The notes under the pieces are model-generated. The model did not search any database. It was not told the DNA's origin and saw nothing but the letters and a program-made list of their open reading frames with translations. From the NCBI RefSeq assembly GCF_014925405.1, contig NZ_AQHJ01000030.1, positions 1 through 64,000 of the forward strand: DNA of 64,000 nt, given 5' to 3'. Position numbers and translations under genes: made by a program. Shown piece after piece: positions 24,283 to 36,667 of the stretch (positions within the stretch are counted from its first letter, which is position 1; each line of letters opens with the position of its first letter). This DNA is from Pseudoalteromonas ulvae UL12. Its GTDB lineage: Bacteria > Pseudomonadota > Gammaproteobacteria > Enterobacterales > Alteromonadaceae.

Positions 24283-26352
24283 TTACTTCTGTAAAACAGA
24301 AATGTCGGCAACTTGTAAAAACAAACTTCTCAATTCACTTAGTAAAGTAAATCGGTTTTGTTTCACGGCTTCATCTTCAGCCATCACCATGACATTATCA
24401 AAAAACACATCTACAGGCTCACGAATATCTGCAAGGCTCACCAATACAGCTTGGTAATCACCACTGGCAATCGCCTCAGTGAGTTCTTGTTGATAACGTT
24501 TTACTTCTGCAGCAAGGGCTTTTTCTGCATCTTCAATCAACAGGGATTCATTAATGCTATCAGCTGCAGTGAAATCATTTTTAGCTAAGATATTAGCTAC
24601 ACGCTTATTTGCGGCGGCTAATGCACTTGCTTGCTCAAGACTTCTAAAGTGACTAACGGCTTTTACACGACGGTCGAAATCAACTGGTTGGCTCGGGCGG
24701 CGCGCCAGAACAGCCTGGATGATATCTACTTCTATACCTTGATCTTGATACCAAGATCTAAAGCGACCAAGTAAGAATTCAAAGACATCTTCAGCCACTT
24801 TTTCATTTGATAATTTGTCACCAAACAAGCTTATGGATTTTGCAATAATATCATTTACATCTAACGCCAGCTCTTTTTCAACCATAATACGTAATGCACC
24901 AATGGCAGCGCGACGCAGTGCAAATGGATCTTTATCGCCTTTTGGTGCTTGGCCAATACCAAAAATACCGACTAAAGTGTCAAACTTATCGGCCAGTGCA
25001 ACGGCGCAACTAATCGCGCTACTTGGCAAATTGTCACCTGCAAAACGAGGCATATATTGTTCGTTTTGTGCTAAAGCGACCGCTTCGGATTCACCATCAT
25101 GGCGAGCATAGTGCATCCCCATCACACCTTGAACATCTGTAAACTCCATCACCATTTCGGTCATTAGGTCTGTTTTACTTAACAAACCTGCGCGCGTTGC
25201 ATCAGCGACATCTACATTTAATGTCTGTGCGATAAAACCAGAAAGTTCTGCAATACGTTCAGATTTGTCTTTTAATGTACCAAGCTGCTTTTGAAATAAA
25301 ACCGTATCTAACGATGTTAAGCGGCTTTCTAGTGTTTTCTTTTTATCAGTTTCAAAAAAGAACTGCGCATCAGCTAAGCGTGGACGAACAACTTTTTCGT
25401 TACCGGCAATCACTTGCGCTGGGTTTTTGCTTTCTATATTCGATACGAATAAAAACTTATTGAGCAAGTTGCCATCTTGATCTAATAACGGAAAGTACTT
25501 TTGGTCATCTTTCATCGTATAGATCAGTGCTTCTGCAGGCACCGATAAAAACGACTCCTCGAATGTCGCAACTAAAGTAACAGGCCACTCTACTAAAGAT
25601 GTGACTTCTTCAAGTAAATCTTCGTCCATCGCAACAACAGCGTTATTAGCAGCGGCTTGTTGTTCTATTTGCTGTTTGATTAATGCTTTACGCTCTTCAT
25701 AATCAGCAATAACATAAGCTGATTTTAATACGTTAAACGCATCATCAGCATGGTTAATTGTCACGCGTTCAGGGTGATGAAAACGATGGCCCTGTAATTG
25801 ATTAGAGACCTCTTTATCTAATACAGTCCCATTGACTAGCTTATTGCCATAAAATACCGTCACGGTGTGAACAGGACGAATAAATTGGGTTTTATTTGCT
25901 CCCCAACGCATCGGTTTAGCAATTGGAAGTTTACCAAGCGCATTCGTTAATGCTTGCGGTATTAGCGCTTCAACAGCTTGACCAGCTACTTTAGCAATGT
26001 GCAATAACCACGCGCCTTTGTCTGTCTCTAGACGTTGTGCATCTGCGACTTCTATTCCACAGCCACGAGCCCAACCCATTGCAGCTTTAGTTGGGTTACC
26101 ATCAGCATCAAAGGCAGCTTGAATTGCAGGTCCTCTTTTTTCAACTTCTTTATCTTGTTGCGCCGCAATTAGCCCATTAACTTTCACACCCAGTCTACGA
26201 GGAGATGCATACCATGATGCACTTTCAAAACTTAATTCAAGCGTAGAGAGCTCAGCCGTAAAATTTGCTAATAAGGCTTCTGCTAATTGACGTAATGATT
26301 TTGGAGGTAACTCTTCAGTACCGATTTCAATTAATAAATTTTCTGTCTTCAT
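24283..26352 (-). CDS. glyS: glycyl-tRNA synthetase beta subunit
   Basis: GlyS is the tRNA-binding subunit of the alpha2beta2 bacterial glycyl-tRNA synthetase. The 689-residue protein begins with the family signature [18 protein letters not shown] and ends with an anticodon-binding domain similar to that of ArgRS. It lies 9 bp behind glyQ in the same direction, forming the usual glyQS operon. Confidence 0.98.
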   Translation of the reverse strand: MKTENLLIEIGTEELPPKSLRQLAEALLANFTAELSTLELSFESASWYASPRRLGVKVNGLIAAQQDKEVEKRGPAIQAAFDADGNPTKAAMGWARGCGIEVADAQRLETDKGAWLLHIAKVAGQAVEALIPQALTNALGKLPIAKPMRWGANKTQFIRPVHTVTVFYGNKLVNGTVLDKEVSNQLQGHRFHHPERVTINHADDAFNVLKSAYVIADYEERKALIKQQIEQQAAANNAVVAMDEDLLEEVTSLVEWPVTLVATFEESFLSVPAEALIYTMKDDQKYFPLLDQDGNLLNKFLFVSNIESKNPAQVIAGNEKVVRPRLADAQFFFETDKKKTLESRLTSLDTVLFQKQLGTLKDKSERIAELSGFIAQTLNVDVADATRAGLLSKTDLMTEMVMEFTDVQGVMGMHYARHDGESEAVALAQNEQYMPRFAGDNLPSSAISCAVALADKFDTLVGIFGIGQAPKGDKDPFALRRAAIGALRIMVEKELALDVNDIIAKSISLFGDKLSNEKVAEDVFEFLLGRFRSWYQDQGIEVDIIQAVLARRPSQPVDFDRRVKAVSHFRSLEQASALAAANKRVANILAKNDFTAADSINESLLIEDAEKALAAEVKRYQQELTEAIASGDYQAVLVSLADIREPVDVFFDNVMVMAEDEAVKQNRFTLLSELRSLFLQVADISVLQK

Positions 26353-26361
26353 TTCGATACC

Positions 26362-27261
26362 TTACTTCTTACACAATGGGAAACCGAGCGCTTCACGTGC
26401 TTCATAATAGCTTTGTGCACATGCTTTTGATAATGCTCTAACACGAAGAATATAACGTTGGCGTTCTGTAACAGAAATAGCATGACGTGCATCTAATAAG
26501 TTAAATGCATGTGAGGCTTTCATCACTTGCTCATAAGCTGGTAGTGGTAAGCCCGCTTCAATTAACTTTTGGCTTTCTTTTTCACATTGATCAAATTGTG
26601 CAAATAAAGCTGAGACATCAGCATGCTCAAAATTATACGTTGATTGCTCAACTTCATTTTGATGGAAAACATCACCATAAGTGACTTTCCCCATTGGACC
26701 ATCAGCCCAGACTAAGTCATAGATACTATCAACGCCTTGTATATACATCGCAAGGCGCTCTAAACCATAAGTGATTTCGCCAGTTACTGGAGAACACTCT
26801 AATCCACCCACTTGCTGAAAATATGTAAACTGCGTCACTTCCATACCGTTAAGCCAGATTTCCCAACCAAGACCCCAGGCACCTAATGTCGGTGATTCCC
26901 AGTTATCTTCAACAAAACGAACTTCATCCGTTAATGTATCAATCCCCATAGCCGCTAACGAACCAAGATAAAGCTCTTGAATATTATCTGGTGATGGTTT
27001 TAAAACTACTTGAAATTGGTAGTAGTGTTGTAAGCGATTTGGATTTTCGCCATACCGTCCATCTGTTGGTCGACGACATGGTTGAACGTAAGCACTCGAC
27101 ATCGGCTCAGGGCCAATTGATTTAAGAAATGTTAATGGGTGAAAAGTACCTGCACCTACTTCCATATCGAGAGGTTGCGCAATGACACAGCCTTGCTGCG
27201 CCCAATAATCTTGTAATGCCAAGATTAAACCTTGAAAGGTCTTAGTATCGTATTTTTGCAT
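26362..27261 (-). CDS. glyQ: glycyl-tRNA synthetase alpha subunit
   Basis: GlyQ forms the catalytic site that activates glycine. The 299-residue protein shows class II features and family segments [17 protein letters not shown] and [19 protein letters not shown]. It is the first gene of the leftward glyQS operon, 146 bp downstream of gyrB, with the gyrB terminator between. Confidence 0.98.
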   Translation of the reverse strand: MQKYDTKTFQGLILALQDYWAQQGCVIAQPLDMEVGAGTFHPLTFLKSIGPEPMSSAYVQPCRRPTDGRYGENPNRLQHYYQFQVVLKPSPDNIQELYLGSLAAMGIDTLTDEVRFVEDNWESPTLGAWGLGWEIWLNGMEVTQFTYFQQVGGLECSPVTGEITYGLERLAMYIQGVDSIYDLVWADGPMGKVTYGDVFHQNEVEQSTYNFEHADVSALFAQFDQCEKESQKLIEAGLPLPAYEQVMKASHAFNLLDARHAISVTERQRYILRVRALSKACAQSYYEAREALGFPLCKK

Positions 27262-27361
27262 GATTGATTTTAGTCTTTTATTGCTTTTGACAGCCAGAAA
27301 TTAGCTCCAGTATAACCTGTGATGAAGCTGGTTTTAAGCAGTTTATTTAAGATACAAAAAT

Positions 27362-27390
27362 AAAAAAGGAGACTAAGCGCCTCCTTTTTC
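27362..27390 (-). terminator. rho-independent terminator of gyrB
   Basis: AAAAAGGAG (27363-27371) and CTCCTTTTT (27381-27389) pair around a 9-base loop. It is symmetric and lies about 18 bp beyond the gyrB stop on the minus strand. Confidence 0.78.
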
Positions 27391-27407
27391 AAATCGTTTT
27401 TTAATCT

Positions 27408-29828
<2,421 letters not shown>

Positions 29829-29837
29829 TTATTCCAA

Positions 29838-30932
29838 TTAACTTGTTATAAGGTTGCCATGTTTCACGTGGAACATTTCTAATTTTCTTGTCATAGGTTC
29901 CAACACGGCAGATACACTCTCAGAATCAATAGCGGTGATAAAAATTTGAGACTGACATTTGGCAAGTAAATGACCAACTTCAGTTCGAGTATCAACGCTC
30001 AACTCAGAGCTTAAATCATCTATTAGTAAAATTGACTGCTTTTCTGTTTCGGCTTCAATTATACAATTTTGTGTCACTTTTAATGCATACAGTAATAACT
30101 TCAATTGACCACGCGAAAAATAATTTTCAACTATGGTGTCATTTACTACAAAAGTGATATCAGCTTTATGTGGTCCAAAGCTGGTAAAGCCTTGGCGAAT
30201 ATCTCGCTCAAAGCTTTGCTCCATGACCTGCTGTAAATCAATTTCTGTTTTCCAACCACTATTAAACTTGATTTCAAGGTCAGAAACTAGTGTTAAATTA
30301 GCGGCTATTTTATCAAAAAAAACGCTACGAAACCTCTCTAAATATTCGGTACGCAGTGTATTTATTTCTATAGCCAGTCTAACAAACTCTTTATCCCAAT
30401 ACTTTATCTGTTCATGATAGTTGCGGGGCTTTTGTTTTAATAATGCATTTCGTTGTTTGAGAAGTTTATTAAATGAAACCCACAAAGAAAAGAACTGATG
30501 TTCCACGTGGAACAATCCGAAATCTAGAAATTTTCGACGTTCTTTAGGACCACCAAAAAAAAGAGAGTAACTTTCTGGCGTAATAACTTGGACTGGTATT
30601 AGCTCTGCCAACTCGGCCATACGGCGACAGGTTTTACCTTGGATTTTTAACTCAGTGTCACCAGTCTGATTTTTACTAATACCAACAGGGAGTACCAACT
30701 GATCAACACGCTTTTTTGCATGGATAAAAAAGCACTCTTGTTGATGATTAATAATATTTTTATATTTTACGGTACGAAACGATTTACCATGAGACAAATA
30801 ATAAATCGCTTCAAGCAAACTGGTCTTGCCGCTACCATTTTCACCGTAAATAATATTCACACCATTTACAGGCTTAAAAGATAAATCACTTAAATTGCGA
30901 AAATGTTTAACGTTAAGTAGCTCAAGGCTCAT
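29838..30932 (-). CDS. recF: DNA replication and repair protein RecF
   Basis: RecF is an SMC-like ATPase that helps RecOR load RecA at single-stranded gaps. The 364-residue protein has the Walker A GENGSGKTSLLEAIY (30-44), the signature-like YFSRGQLKLLLYALK and Walker B SILLIDDLSSEL. Two ParB-type parS sequences lie inside this gene, one of them in its last codons. It is 3 bp behind dnaN and 12 bp ahead of gyrB. Confidence 0.97.
   Translation of the reverse strand: MSLELLNVKHFRNLSDLSFKPVNGVNIIYGENGSGKTSLLEAIYYLSHGKSFRTVKYKNIINHQQECFFIHAKKRVDQLVLPVGISKNQTGDTELKIQGKTCRRMAELAELIPVQVITPESYSLFFGGPKERRKFLDFGLFHVEHQFFSLWVSFNKLLKQRNALLKQKPRNYHEQIKYWDKEFVRLAIEINTLRTEYLERFRSVFFDKIAANLTLVSDLEIKFNSGWKTEIDLQQVMEQSFERDIRQGFTSFGPHKADITFVVNDTIVENYFSRGQLKLLLYALKVTQNCIIEAETEKQSILLIDDLSSELSVDTRTEVGHLLAKCQSQIFITAIDSESVSAVLEPMTRKLEMFHVKHGNLITS
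29860..29875. other. parS centromere-like site 1
   Basis: TGTTTCACGTGGAACA is a 16-bp ParB-binding site: both half-sites match the conserved parS forms TGTTTCACGTG and CACGTGGAACA. It lies in the last codons of recF, about 23 kb from parB. ParB made at 53136-54065 should nucleate here. Confidence 0.85.
30499..30514. other. parS centromere-like site 2
   Basis: TGTTCCACGTGGAACA is a perfect 16-bp palindrome and one of the standard bacterial parS sequences, inside recF and 639 bp from site 1. Clustering of two sites between gyrB and dnaN fits an origin-proximal centromere for the ParAB system in this window. Confidence 0.9.
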
Positions 30933-30935
30933 TTC

Positions 30936-32039
30936 TTATAAACGCATCGGCATGACAACATACATAGCTTCATTATCACCAGTCCCTTCAACTAGCGCAC
31001 TGCTGTTTGAATCAGACAAAGTAAATGACACATCTTCAGTTTTTAATGTATTGAGTACATCCAATACATAAGAAACATTAAATCCAATTTCAAGATCGGG
31101 TCCATCATAAGACACCTCAACAACTTCTTCTGCTTGCTCTTGTTCTGGATTGTTAGCAGTAATCTTTAGCTCACCAGCAGAAAAATTAAGCCTAACGCCT
31201 CTGAATTTTTCATTAGATAAAATAGATACACGAGAAAAAGCACTGCGTAACCACTCTCTGTTAGCGGTGACAACTTTATCTCCTCCGCGAGGCAATACAC
31301 GGCGATAATCAGGAAAACGACCATCAACTAATTTACTCGTAAAAGTAAACTCTTGATCTATGATACGAAAGTGATTTGCACCAAATTGAATAGTGACTAA
31401 GCTATCGTCACTCACCATCAGACGCATAATCTCTTGAACACCTTTACGTGGGATGATCAGTTGACGCTGCGTATTCAATGAGTAATCTAGTTTTTTTTGC
31501 GATAATGCTAAACGGTGGCCATCTGTAGCAACTGTTTTAATCTCAGAGTTATCAACTTCAAATGACATACCATTTAAATAATAACGAACATCTTGGTTCG
31601 CCATAGAAAAATGAGTACTTTCTAAAAGTTTGCGCAATTCATTACGGGTTATTTGAAAATCAACTTCACCATCCCATTGCTCCAAATTTGGAAAATCAAT
31701 CGCAGGAAGACATGCTAAAGAAAAACGACTTTTGCCTGATGTCAGCAAGACTTGTGTCTCTTGAGCTGAAAAAGTCAAATCACAGCCATCTGGAAGGCTC
31801 TTACAAATATCGAGTAATTTCTTAGCAGGCAAAGTGAGCTTTGTATTATCAGCAAAGTCATTTAGTACCACGCTAGCAACCAATTCAATTTCTAAATCGG
31901 TTCCGGTCATCAATAATTTTCCATCTGCGATTTCAAGTAATACGTTCGATAGAATCGGTAAGGTATGCTTGCGCTCTATCGCTCCCGATACTTGAATGAG
32001 AGGCTTAAGAAATTGGTCTCTTGGAATTGTTATTTGCAT
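30936..32039 (-). CDS. dnaN: DNA polymerase III beta sliding clamp
   Basis: DnaN is the ring-shaped processivity clamp. The 367-residue protein has the three repeated clamp domains and the family C-terminus (YVVMPMRL). It starts MQITIPRDQFLKPL. The gene lies 13 bp behind dnaA and 3 bp ahead of recF, so dnaA-dnaN-recF-gyrB is one leftward operon. Confidence 0.98.
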   Translation of the reverse strand: MQITIPRDQFLKPLIQVSGAIERKHTLPILSNVLLEIADGKLLMTGTDLEIELVASVVLNDFADNTKLTLPAKKLLDICKSLPDGCDLTFSAQETQVLLTSGKSRFSLACLPAIDFPNLEQWDGEVDFQITRNELRKLLESTHFSMANQDVRYYLNGMSFEVDNSEIKTVATDGHRLALSQKKLDYSLNTQRQLIIPRKGVQEIMRLMVSDDSLVTIQFGANHFRIIDQEFTFTSKLVDGRFPDYRRVLPRGGDKVVTANREWLRSAFSRVSILSNEKFRGVRLNFSAGELKITANNPEQEQAEEVVEVSYDGPDLEIGFNVSYVLDVLNTLKTEDVSFTLSDSNSSALVEGTGDNEAMYVVMPMRL

Positions 32040-32052
32040 AATTGAGATAACC

Positions 32053-33432
32053 CTAAGATGAGAGTGTACGTATTAGGTTTTGATAATCTTCTTTAATTTC
32101 GTGCGTTTCTTCACGTAATGACTTTATTTTACGACACGCATGCAGAACCGTTGTGTGATCTCGCCCACCAAATGCATCCCCAATTTCAGGGAGACTGTGA
32201 TTAGTCAGTTCTTTTGATAAAGCCATTGCCACTTGACGAGGCCTTGCGACAGAGCGACTGCGGCGCTTTGAAAGTAGATCTGAAACACGGATCCGGTAAT
32301 ACTCAGCAACAGTACGTTGAATATTATCAATCGTTACTAATTTGTCTTGTAATGCTAATAAGTCGCGCAGCGCTTCTTTGACAAAATCAATTGTGATAGG
32401 ACGACCAGTGAAGTTGGCATTCGCTATCACCCTATTAAGTGCACCTTCTAGCTCTCTTACATTTGAACGCAATCTTTTTGCAATAAAAAAGGCGACTTCT
32501 TCGGGTAATTTAATTTTACTCTGCTGCGCCTTTTTCATCAAAATAGCGACTCGCGTTTCTAATTCAGGTGGCTCGATCGCGATCGTTAATCCCCAACCAA
32601 ATCGCGATTTAAGGCGATCTTCGACCCCTTCGATCTCTTTAGGGTAACGATCTGATGTCAAAATGATCTGCTGATTACCTTCAAGCAATGCATTAAAGGT
32701 ATGGAAAAATTCTTCTTGAGAACGTTCTTTGTTTGCAAAAAACTGAATGTCATCAATCAATAAGGCATCAACACTTCGGTAATAACGCTTAAACTCTTCT
32801 ATCGCATTGTTTTGTAGCGCACGCACCATATCTTGTACAAAGCGCTCTGAATGCATATAAGCTATTTTGGCATTGGGCTTGTTAGCCAAAATACCATTAC
32901 CAACAGCATGTAATAAATGCGTCTTACCTAAACCTGTCCCGCCATAGATAAAAACAGGGTTAAAAGCAGTACCTGGGTTATCAGACACTTGAGAGGCGGC
33001 CGCTTTAGCAAGTTGATTCGATTTACCTTCAACAAAGCTATCGAATGTATAAGTTTCTTTGATATTTGATTTATGTATATTTTTGACTGCAGGCTCAACA
33101 ACTTGAGGAGCGGTGACCTCGGCCCGTGTTTTATTACTGCTTACTGGAGCATCAACATTGGCCACAGGCGCAGGTTTATTTAAAACCGGTTTACTCCCAA
33201 CATCAAAACGCAGGGTTGGCGTTTCATTCCCACAAATTTCGACCAATAATTCATTGATACGATTTAAATACTTTTCACGGACCCAATCGAGCACAAAACG
33301 ATTCGGTGCATAAATAGTCAAGGTATCCTCGGTACTTTCCGCCTGAAGAGGACGAACCCACATACTAAATTGTTGTGAAGGTAGTTCATCTTGTAGGACA
33401 TATAAACAACTTTGCCAAACCGACAGATACAC
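32053..33432 (-). CDS. dnaA: chromosomal replication initiator DnaA
   Basis: DnaA binds DnaA boxes and opens oriC. Start set at GTG 33432 (459 residues): GGGAG lies 6 bases upstream, and the resulting start aligns with the GTG-started Escherichia coli protein (SLWQ...LQDELP). An ATG at 33456 would add eight residues. Domains run from helical domain I, through a Pro/Ala/Val-rich linker (about 80-120), to the AAA+ core with Walker [14 protein letters not shown], Walker [10 protein letters not shown] and the C-terminal DNA-binding signature [15 protein letters not shown]. The gene is 16 kb from oriC. Confidence 0.98.
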   Translation of the reverse strand: MYLSVWQSCLYVLQDELPSQQFSMWVRPLQAESTEDTLTIYAPNRFVLDWVREKYLNRINELLVEICGNETPTLRFDVGSKPVLNKPAPVANVDAPVSSNKTRAEVTAPQVVEPAVKNIHKSNIKETYTFDSFVEGKSNQLAKAAASQVSDNPGTAFNPVFIYGGTGLGKTHLLHAVGNGILANKPNAKIAYMHSERFVQDMVRALQNNAIEEFKRYYRSVDALLIDDIQFFANKERSQEEFFHTFNALLEGNQQIILTSDRYPKEIEGVEDRLKSRFGWGLTIAIEPPELETRVAILMKKAQQSKIKLPEEVAFFIAKRLRSNVRELEGALNRVIANANFTGRPITIDFVKEALRDLLALQDKLVTIDNIQRTVAEYYRIRVSDLLSKRRSRSVARPRQVAMALSKELTNHSLPEIGDAFGGRDHTTVLHACRKIKSLREETHEIKEDYQNLIRTLSS

Positions 33433-33938
33433 AGTTAACTCCCAGTGATAAAACATTATTCCCGGTCATCTAAATAGACCAAAAATAGCGTGTGAGAACG
33501 CAATACAGCATGCCATTATGAATCGAGTTTATCCACAAGTTCAATATTGATTTTTTTTTAATTTGTGATCTGAGCGACAAAACAACCTAACCCACTGTTT
33601 TTTATATTTATATATTTTCTATCTTGATCAAGATACATTCGCGATAAAGCGATAGATCTAGCAAAAAAAACGCGATCAAATCTACTTTTCCAGAGCTTAT
33701 GATCAACTTATGCCAAAAGATTGTGGAAAACTTTGTTAATAGAAAGGATCGTTTTGATCCTAACAGAAAGCACCACTCTATATATAAGCAATAAAAAGTA
33801 TCAATTAAGCGTGAAAGGCAGGCATTTATTGTTGACTTTAATAGGTCATATCTATAACATCTCGCGCTCGCAATGGCACCTGTGCCAGGATCGCGACCTG
33901 CATAGGATGTTTTTACTTTAACCGATCGGAGAAATGTT
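33433..33938. promoter_or_regulatory. dnaA/rpmH divergent regulatory region with DnaA boxes
   Basis: A 506-bp AT-rich spacer without a gene. It has a perfect DnaA box TTATCCACA at 33529-33537 (+) and a near-perfect one, TTTTCCACA, at 33722-33730 (-), suiting autoregulation of dnaA. A candidate rpmH promoter has TTGACT at 33832-33837 and a weak -10 around 33853-33860. GATC sites are scattered, but the dense clustering and unwinding repeats of oriC are absent, so this is not called the origin. Confidence 0.7.
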
Positions 33939-34073
33939 ATGAAAAGAACTTTTCAACCAAGCGTACTTAAGCGCAAACGTAGTCACGGTTTCCGTGCTCG
34001 CATGGCAACTACAAACGGCCGCAAATTAATTGCTCGTCGTCGTGCAAAAGGCCGTAAAGTACTTTCTGCTTAA
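33939..34073 (+). CDS. rpmH: 50S ribosomal protein L34
   Basis: A 44-residue, very basic protein beginning [19 protein letters not shown] and ending [10 protein letters not shown], unmistakably L34. A CGGAGAAAT ribosome-binding site precedes the ATG. It starts the rightward rpmH-rnpA-yidD-yidC-mnmE set. Confidence 0.98.
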   Translation: MKRTFQPSVLKRKRSHGFRARMATTNGRKLIARRRAKGRKVLSA

Positions 34074-34077
34074 TATA

Positions 34078-34485
34078 GTGGAAAGCTTTGGCTTTGGCAG
34101 GGAGTTACGTCTGTTAACTCCCTCGCATTATTCAAGAATCTTCAATGAGCCTGTTCGGGCTGCCACTGAAAACTTCACCCTGCTTGCAAAACCTAATCAA
34201 GAAAACACACCACGTTTAGGTCTAACCGTTGCAAAAAAACGCGTTAAACAAGCTAACCAACGTAATCGCATTAAACGACTAGCTCGCGAAAGTTTTCGTT
34301 TAAGCCAACATAAGCTCGACAATATAGACATTGTTTTAATGGTTAAAGATGGCTGTGATAAACAAGACAATGCTTTATTAACTAAACAGCTTAATAAACT
34401 TTGGTTAAAGCTTAATGAGCGTTGTAAACCTGGCGCACCTAAGCCTCCACCGTTTAAAAAACGCCCACGTAAGCCCACTAAATAA
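34078..34485 (+). CDS. rnpA: ribonuclease P protein component
   Basis: RnpA is the basic protein cofactor of RNase P, which matures tRNA 5' ends. GTG at 34078 is chosen (135 residues), 4 bp after the rpmH stop, like the GTG start in Escherichia coli. The conserved RNR motif is present in KQANQRNRIKRLARESFR. The C-terminus carries an extra proline/lysine-rich tail (CKPGAPKPPPFKKRPRK). Confidence 0.95.
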   Translation: MESFGFGRELRLLTPSHYSRIFNEPVRAATENFTLLAKPNQENTPRLGLTVAKKRVKQANQRNRIKRLARESFRLSQHKLDNIDIVLMVKDGCDKQDNALLTKQLNKLWLKLNERCKPGAPKPPPFKKRPRKPTK

Positions 34486-34632
34486 AACAAACTATTGCGA
34501 TAGCGATAGAATTAGTAAGGCATTTAGGGTATCTTTAGCTCACCTTTTAATCATGCCGTTTTGCCTGATGCAAAACATACAAATGTATTTGTTTTACACT
34601 TGTACACTAAGGCTATTGTGTAGGCATTAACC

Positions 34633-34899
34633 ATGTATCAAATTACAAAAATACCCAAAATGATATTCTTGTTTTTGATTCGCGGTTATCAGAAGTGGAT
34701 TAGTCCATTACTCGGCCCACATTGTCGCTTTAATCCAACTTGCTCAAGTTACGCCATTGAAGCTATTACTTATCATGGTTTAATTAAAGGCAGTTGGTTA
34801 TCGTTAAAACGCATATTGAAATGTCATCCTTTGCATTCAGGTGGAGATGATCCTGTGCCTGGAACGAAAAATCCAATTAATCATAAATACGAGAAATAA
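34633..34899 (+). CDS. yidD: membrane protein insertion efficiency factor YidD
   Basis: An 88-residue protein with the family core [30 protein letters not shown] and the C-terminal [13 protein letters not shown]. YidD associates with the inner membrane through an amphipathic helix and helps YidC-dependent insertion. It lies 8 bp before yidC. Its spacing from rnpA (147 bp) is larger than in many relatives, where the two genes abut or overlap. Confidence 0.96.
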   Translation: MYQITKIPKMIFLFLIRGYQKWISPLLGPHCRFNPTCSSYAIEAITYHGLIKGSWLSLKRILKCHPLHSGGDDPVPGTKNPINHKYEK

Positions 34900-34907
34900 G
34901 AGCTGTT

Positions 34908-36545
34908 ATGGAATCTCAACGCACGTTTTTATTTATCGGCTTAATGCTAGTGTCATTTTTATTATTTCAGGAATGGAATAGTGATTATGGTCCTCAGCCT
35001 CAAGCCGTACAAAGTGCTTCAACACAAGTAAACGACGCCACTCAATCAACTGATGATACATTCATTCCATCATCGAGTGACTCTTCTGTACCGGGTCAAA
35101 TTCAACGTCCAAGTCAATCTTATATTTCAGTGACGACTGATGTATTGACCGTTAAGTTAGATACTAAAGGTGGTGATATTGTAGAAGTAAATTTACTGCA
35201 ATACCCAACAGAGCAACATGGTGAAGAACCATTTATGCTACTTGGTGAACTAACTGGAAATCAATACTATTCACAAAGTGGTTTAATTGGTATTGATGGC
35301 CCTGATGCTAGCCCTAATGGCCGTCCGATTTATAACACGACTCAACCAAGTTACACCTTAGCAGGTGATGAGCTTCGCGTTCCAATGACATATGTTGATG
35401 CAAAAGGCATCGAGTTCATTAAAACATATGTTTTTAAAGCGGGTAACTATGCGGTAGAAGTTGAATATACAATTAACAACAGCACGGCCAATAACGCGAA
35501 TGTGCAGTTATTTAGCCAAATCAAACGCACAATTCAAGATAAAGGCAGCATGATTGATCAAAGCTACCTAGGTTTTGCATATGGTGCGTTTGAAAAGCCA
35601 TACGAAAAATATTCTTTCTCTGATATCGAAGATAAAAATATCAGCATCGATACTGCTGGCGGATATGTTTCATTTATTCAACACTACTTTGTCAGTGCTT
35701 GGGTGCCTAAACAAGACGAACAAAACAATATTTATAGCCGTAAACTCTCTGACAACTCAGCCATTATGGGTGTAAAAGGACCGGTAACAACAATTGCAGC
35801 TGGCCAACAAGAGCATTTAAGCGCAACTTTTTATGTCGGTCCAAAAGATCAAGCAGCATTAAAAGCGTTACATGATGACTTAGACTTAACCGTTGATTAC
35901 GGTTGGTTATTTTTTATCAGTCAGCCTCTTTTTGACTTGTTGAAATGGTTATATGCACTATTAGGCAACTGGGGTTTAGCCATTATTGCCATCACTATTA
36001 TTGTGAAAACGCTTTTATATCCGCTAACCAAAGCGCAATACACCTCAATGGCAAAAATGCGTAACTTACAGCCAAAAATCATGGCGTTAAAAGAAAAGCA
36101 TGGCGATGACAAACAAAAGTTTGGTCAAGCGATGATGGAAATGTACCGCAAAGAAAAAGTAAACCCTATGGGTGGCTGTTTCCCTCTGTTATTACAAATG
36201 CCTATTTTCTTAGCTTTATTCTACGTATTCCTCGAATCAGTAGAGCTTCGCCACGCTGAGTTTGGTTTGTGGTTAATGGATTTATCAGCAAAAGACCCAT
36301 ACTACATTTTACCAATTCTATTTGGTGCGAGTATGTTCTTAACGCAAAAACTTCAGCCAATGACTGTCACGGATCCGATGCAGCAAAAAATGATGACGTA
36401 TATGCCTGTTATCTTTTCTGTTTTCTTCCTATGGTTCCCATCTGGTCTAGTTCTTTACTGGCTAGTATCAAACCTTATCTCTATCGCTCAGATGCTTATC
36501 ATCTACCGCGGAATGGAGAAAAAAGGAATAAAAGTGAGAGGTTAA
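34908..36545 (+). CDS. yidC: membrane protein insertase YidC
   Basis: YidC inserts and folds inner-membrane proteins alone or with SecYEG. The 545-residue protein is the Gram-negative form. TM1 is near the N-terminus (FLFIGLMLVSFLLF), then comes a Ser/Thr/Gln-rich linker and a large periplasmic P1 beta-sandwich domain (about 70-330). The conserved five-helix insertase region has the cytosolic hairpin LYPLTKAQYTSMAKMRNLQP and MGGCFPLLLQMPIF. The FoF1 c subunit encoded by atpE in this window is a classic YidC substrate. Confidence 0.97.
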   Translation: MESQRTFLFIGLMLVSFLLFQEWNSDYGPQPQAVQSASTQVNDATQSTDDTFIPSSSDSSVPGQIQRPSQSYISVTTDVLTVKLDTKGGDIVEVNLLQYPTEQHGEEPFMLLGELTGNQYYSQSGLIGIDGPDASPNGRPIYNTTQPSYTLAGDELRVPMTYVDAKGIEFIKTYVFKAGNYAVEVEYTINNSTANNANVQLFSQIKRTIQDKGSMIDQSYLGFAYGAFEKPYEKYSFSDIEDKNISIDTAGGYVSFIQHYFVSAWVPKQDEQNNIYSRKLSDNSAIMGVKGPVTTIAAGQQEHLSATFYVGPKDQAALKALHDDLDLTVDYGWLFFISQPLFDLLKWLYALLGNWGLAIIAITIIVKTLLYPLTKAQYTSMAKMRNLQPKIMALKEKHGDDKQKFGQAMMEMYRKEKVNPMGGCFPLLLQMPIFLALFYVFLESVELRHAEFGLWLMDLSAKDPYYILPILFGASMFLTQKLQPMTVTDPMQQKMMTYMPVIFSVFFLWFPSGLVLYWLVSNLISIAQMLIIYRGMEKKGIKVRG

Positions 36546-36560
36546 CGACTCTCTCATTGA

Positions 36561-36590
36561 AAAGGCGGCGATTATGTCGCCTTTTTTTAT
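36561..36590 (+). terminator. rho-independent terminator of yidC
   Basis: AAAGGCG and CGCCTTT pair around a 10-base loop and run into seven Ts, 16 bp after the yidC stop. Confidence 0.83.
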
Positions 36591-36667
36591 GCCTATAGAG
36601 TGACTTAATAGCAGCGCCAAATGCTTTGTTATACAATAAAAGCCATGTCCTTCTTTGAAATAACATC

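Noticed and set aside
33433..33938. oriC next to dnaA
   Set aside because: Only two DnaA boxes and few GATC sites; the mioC-mnmG spacer has the full set, so this is treated as dnaA regulation.
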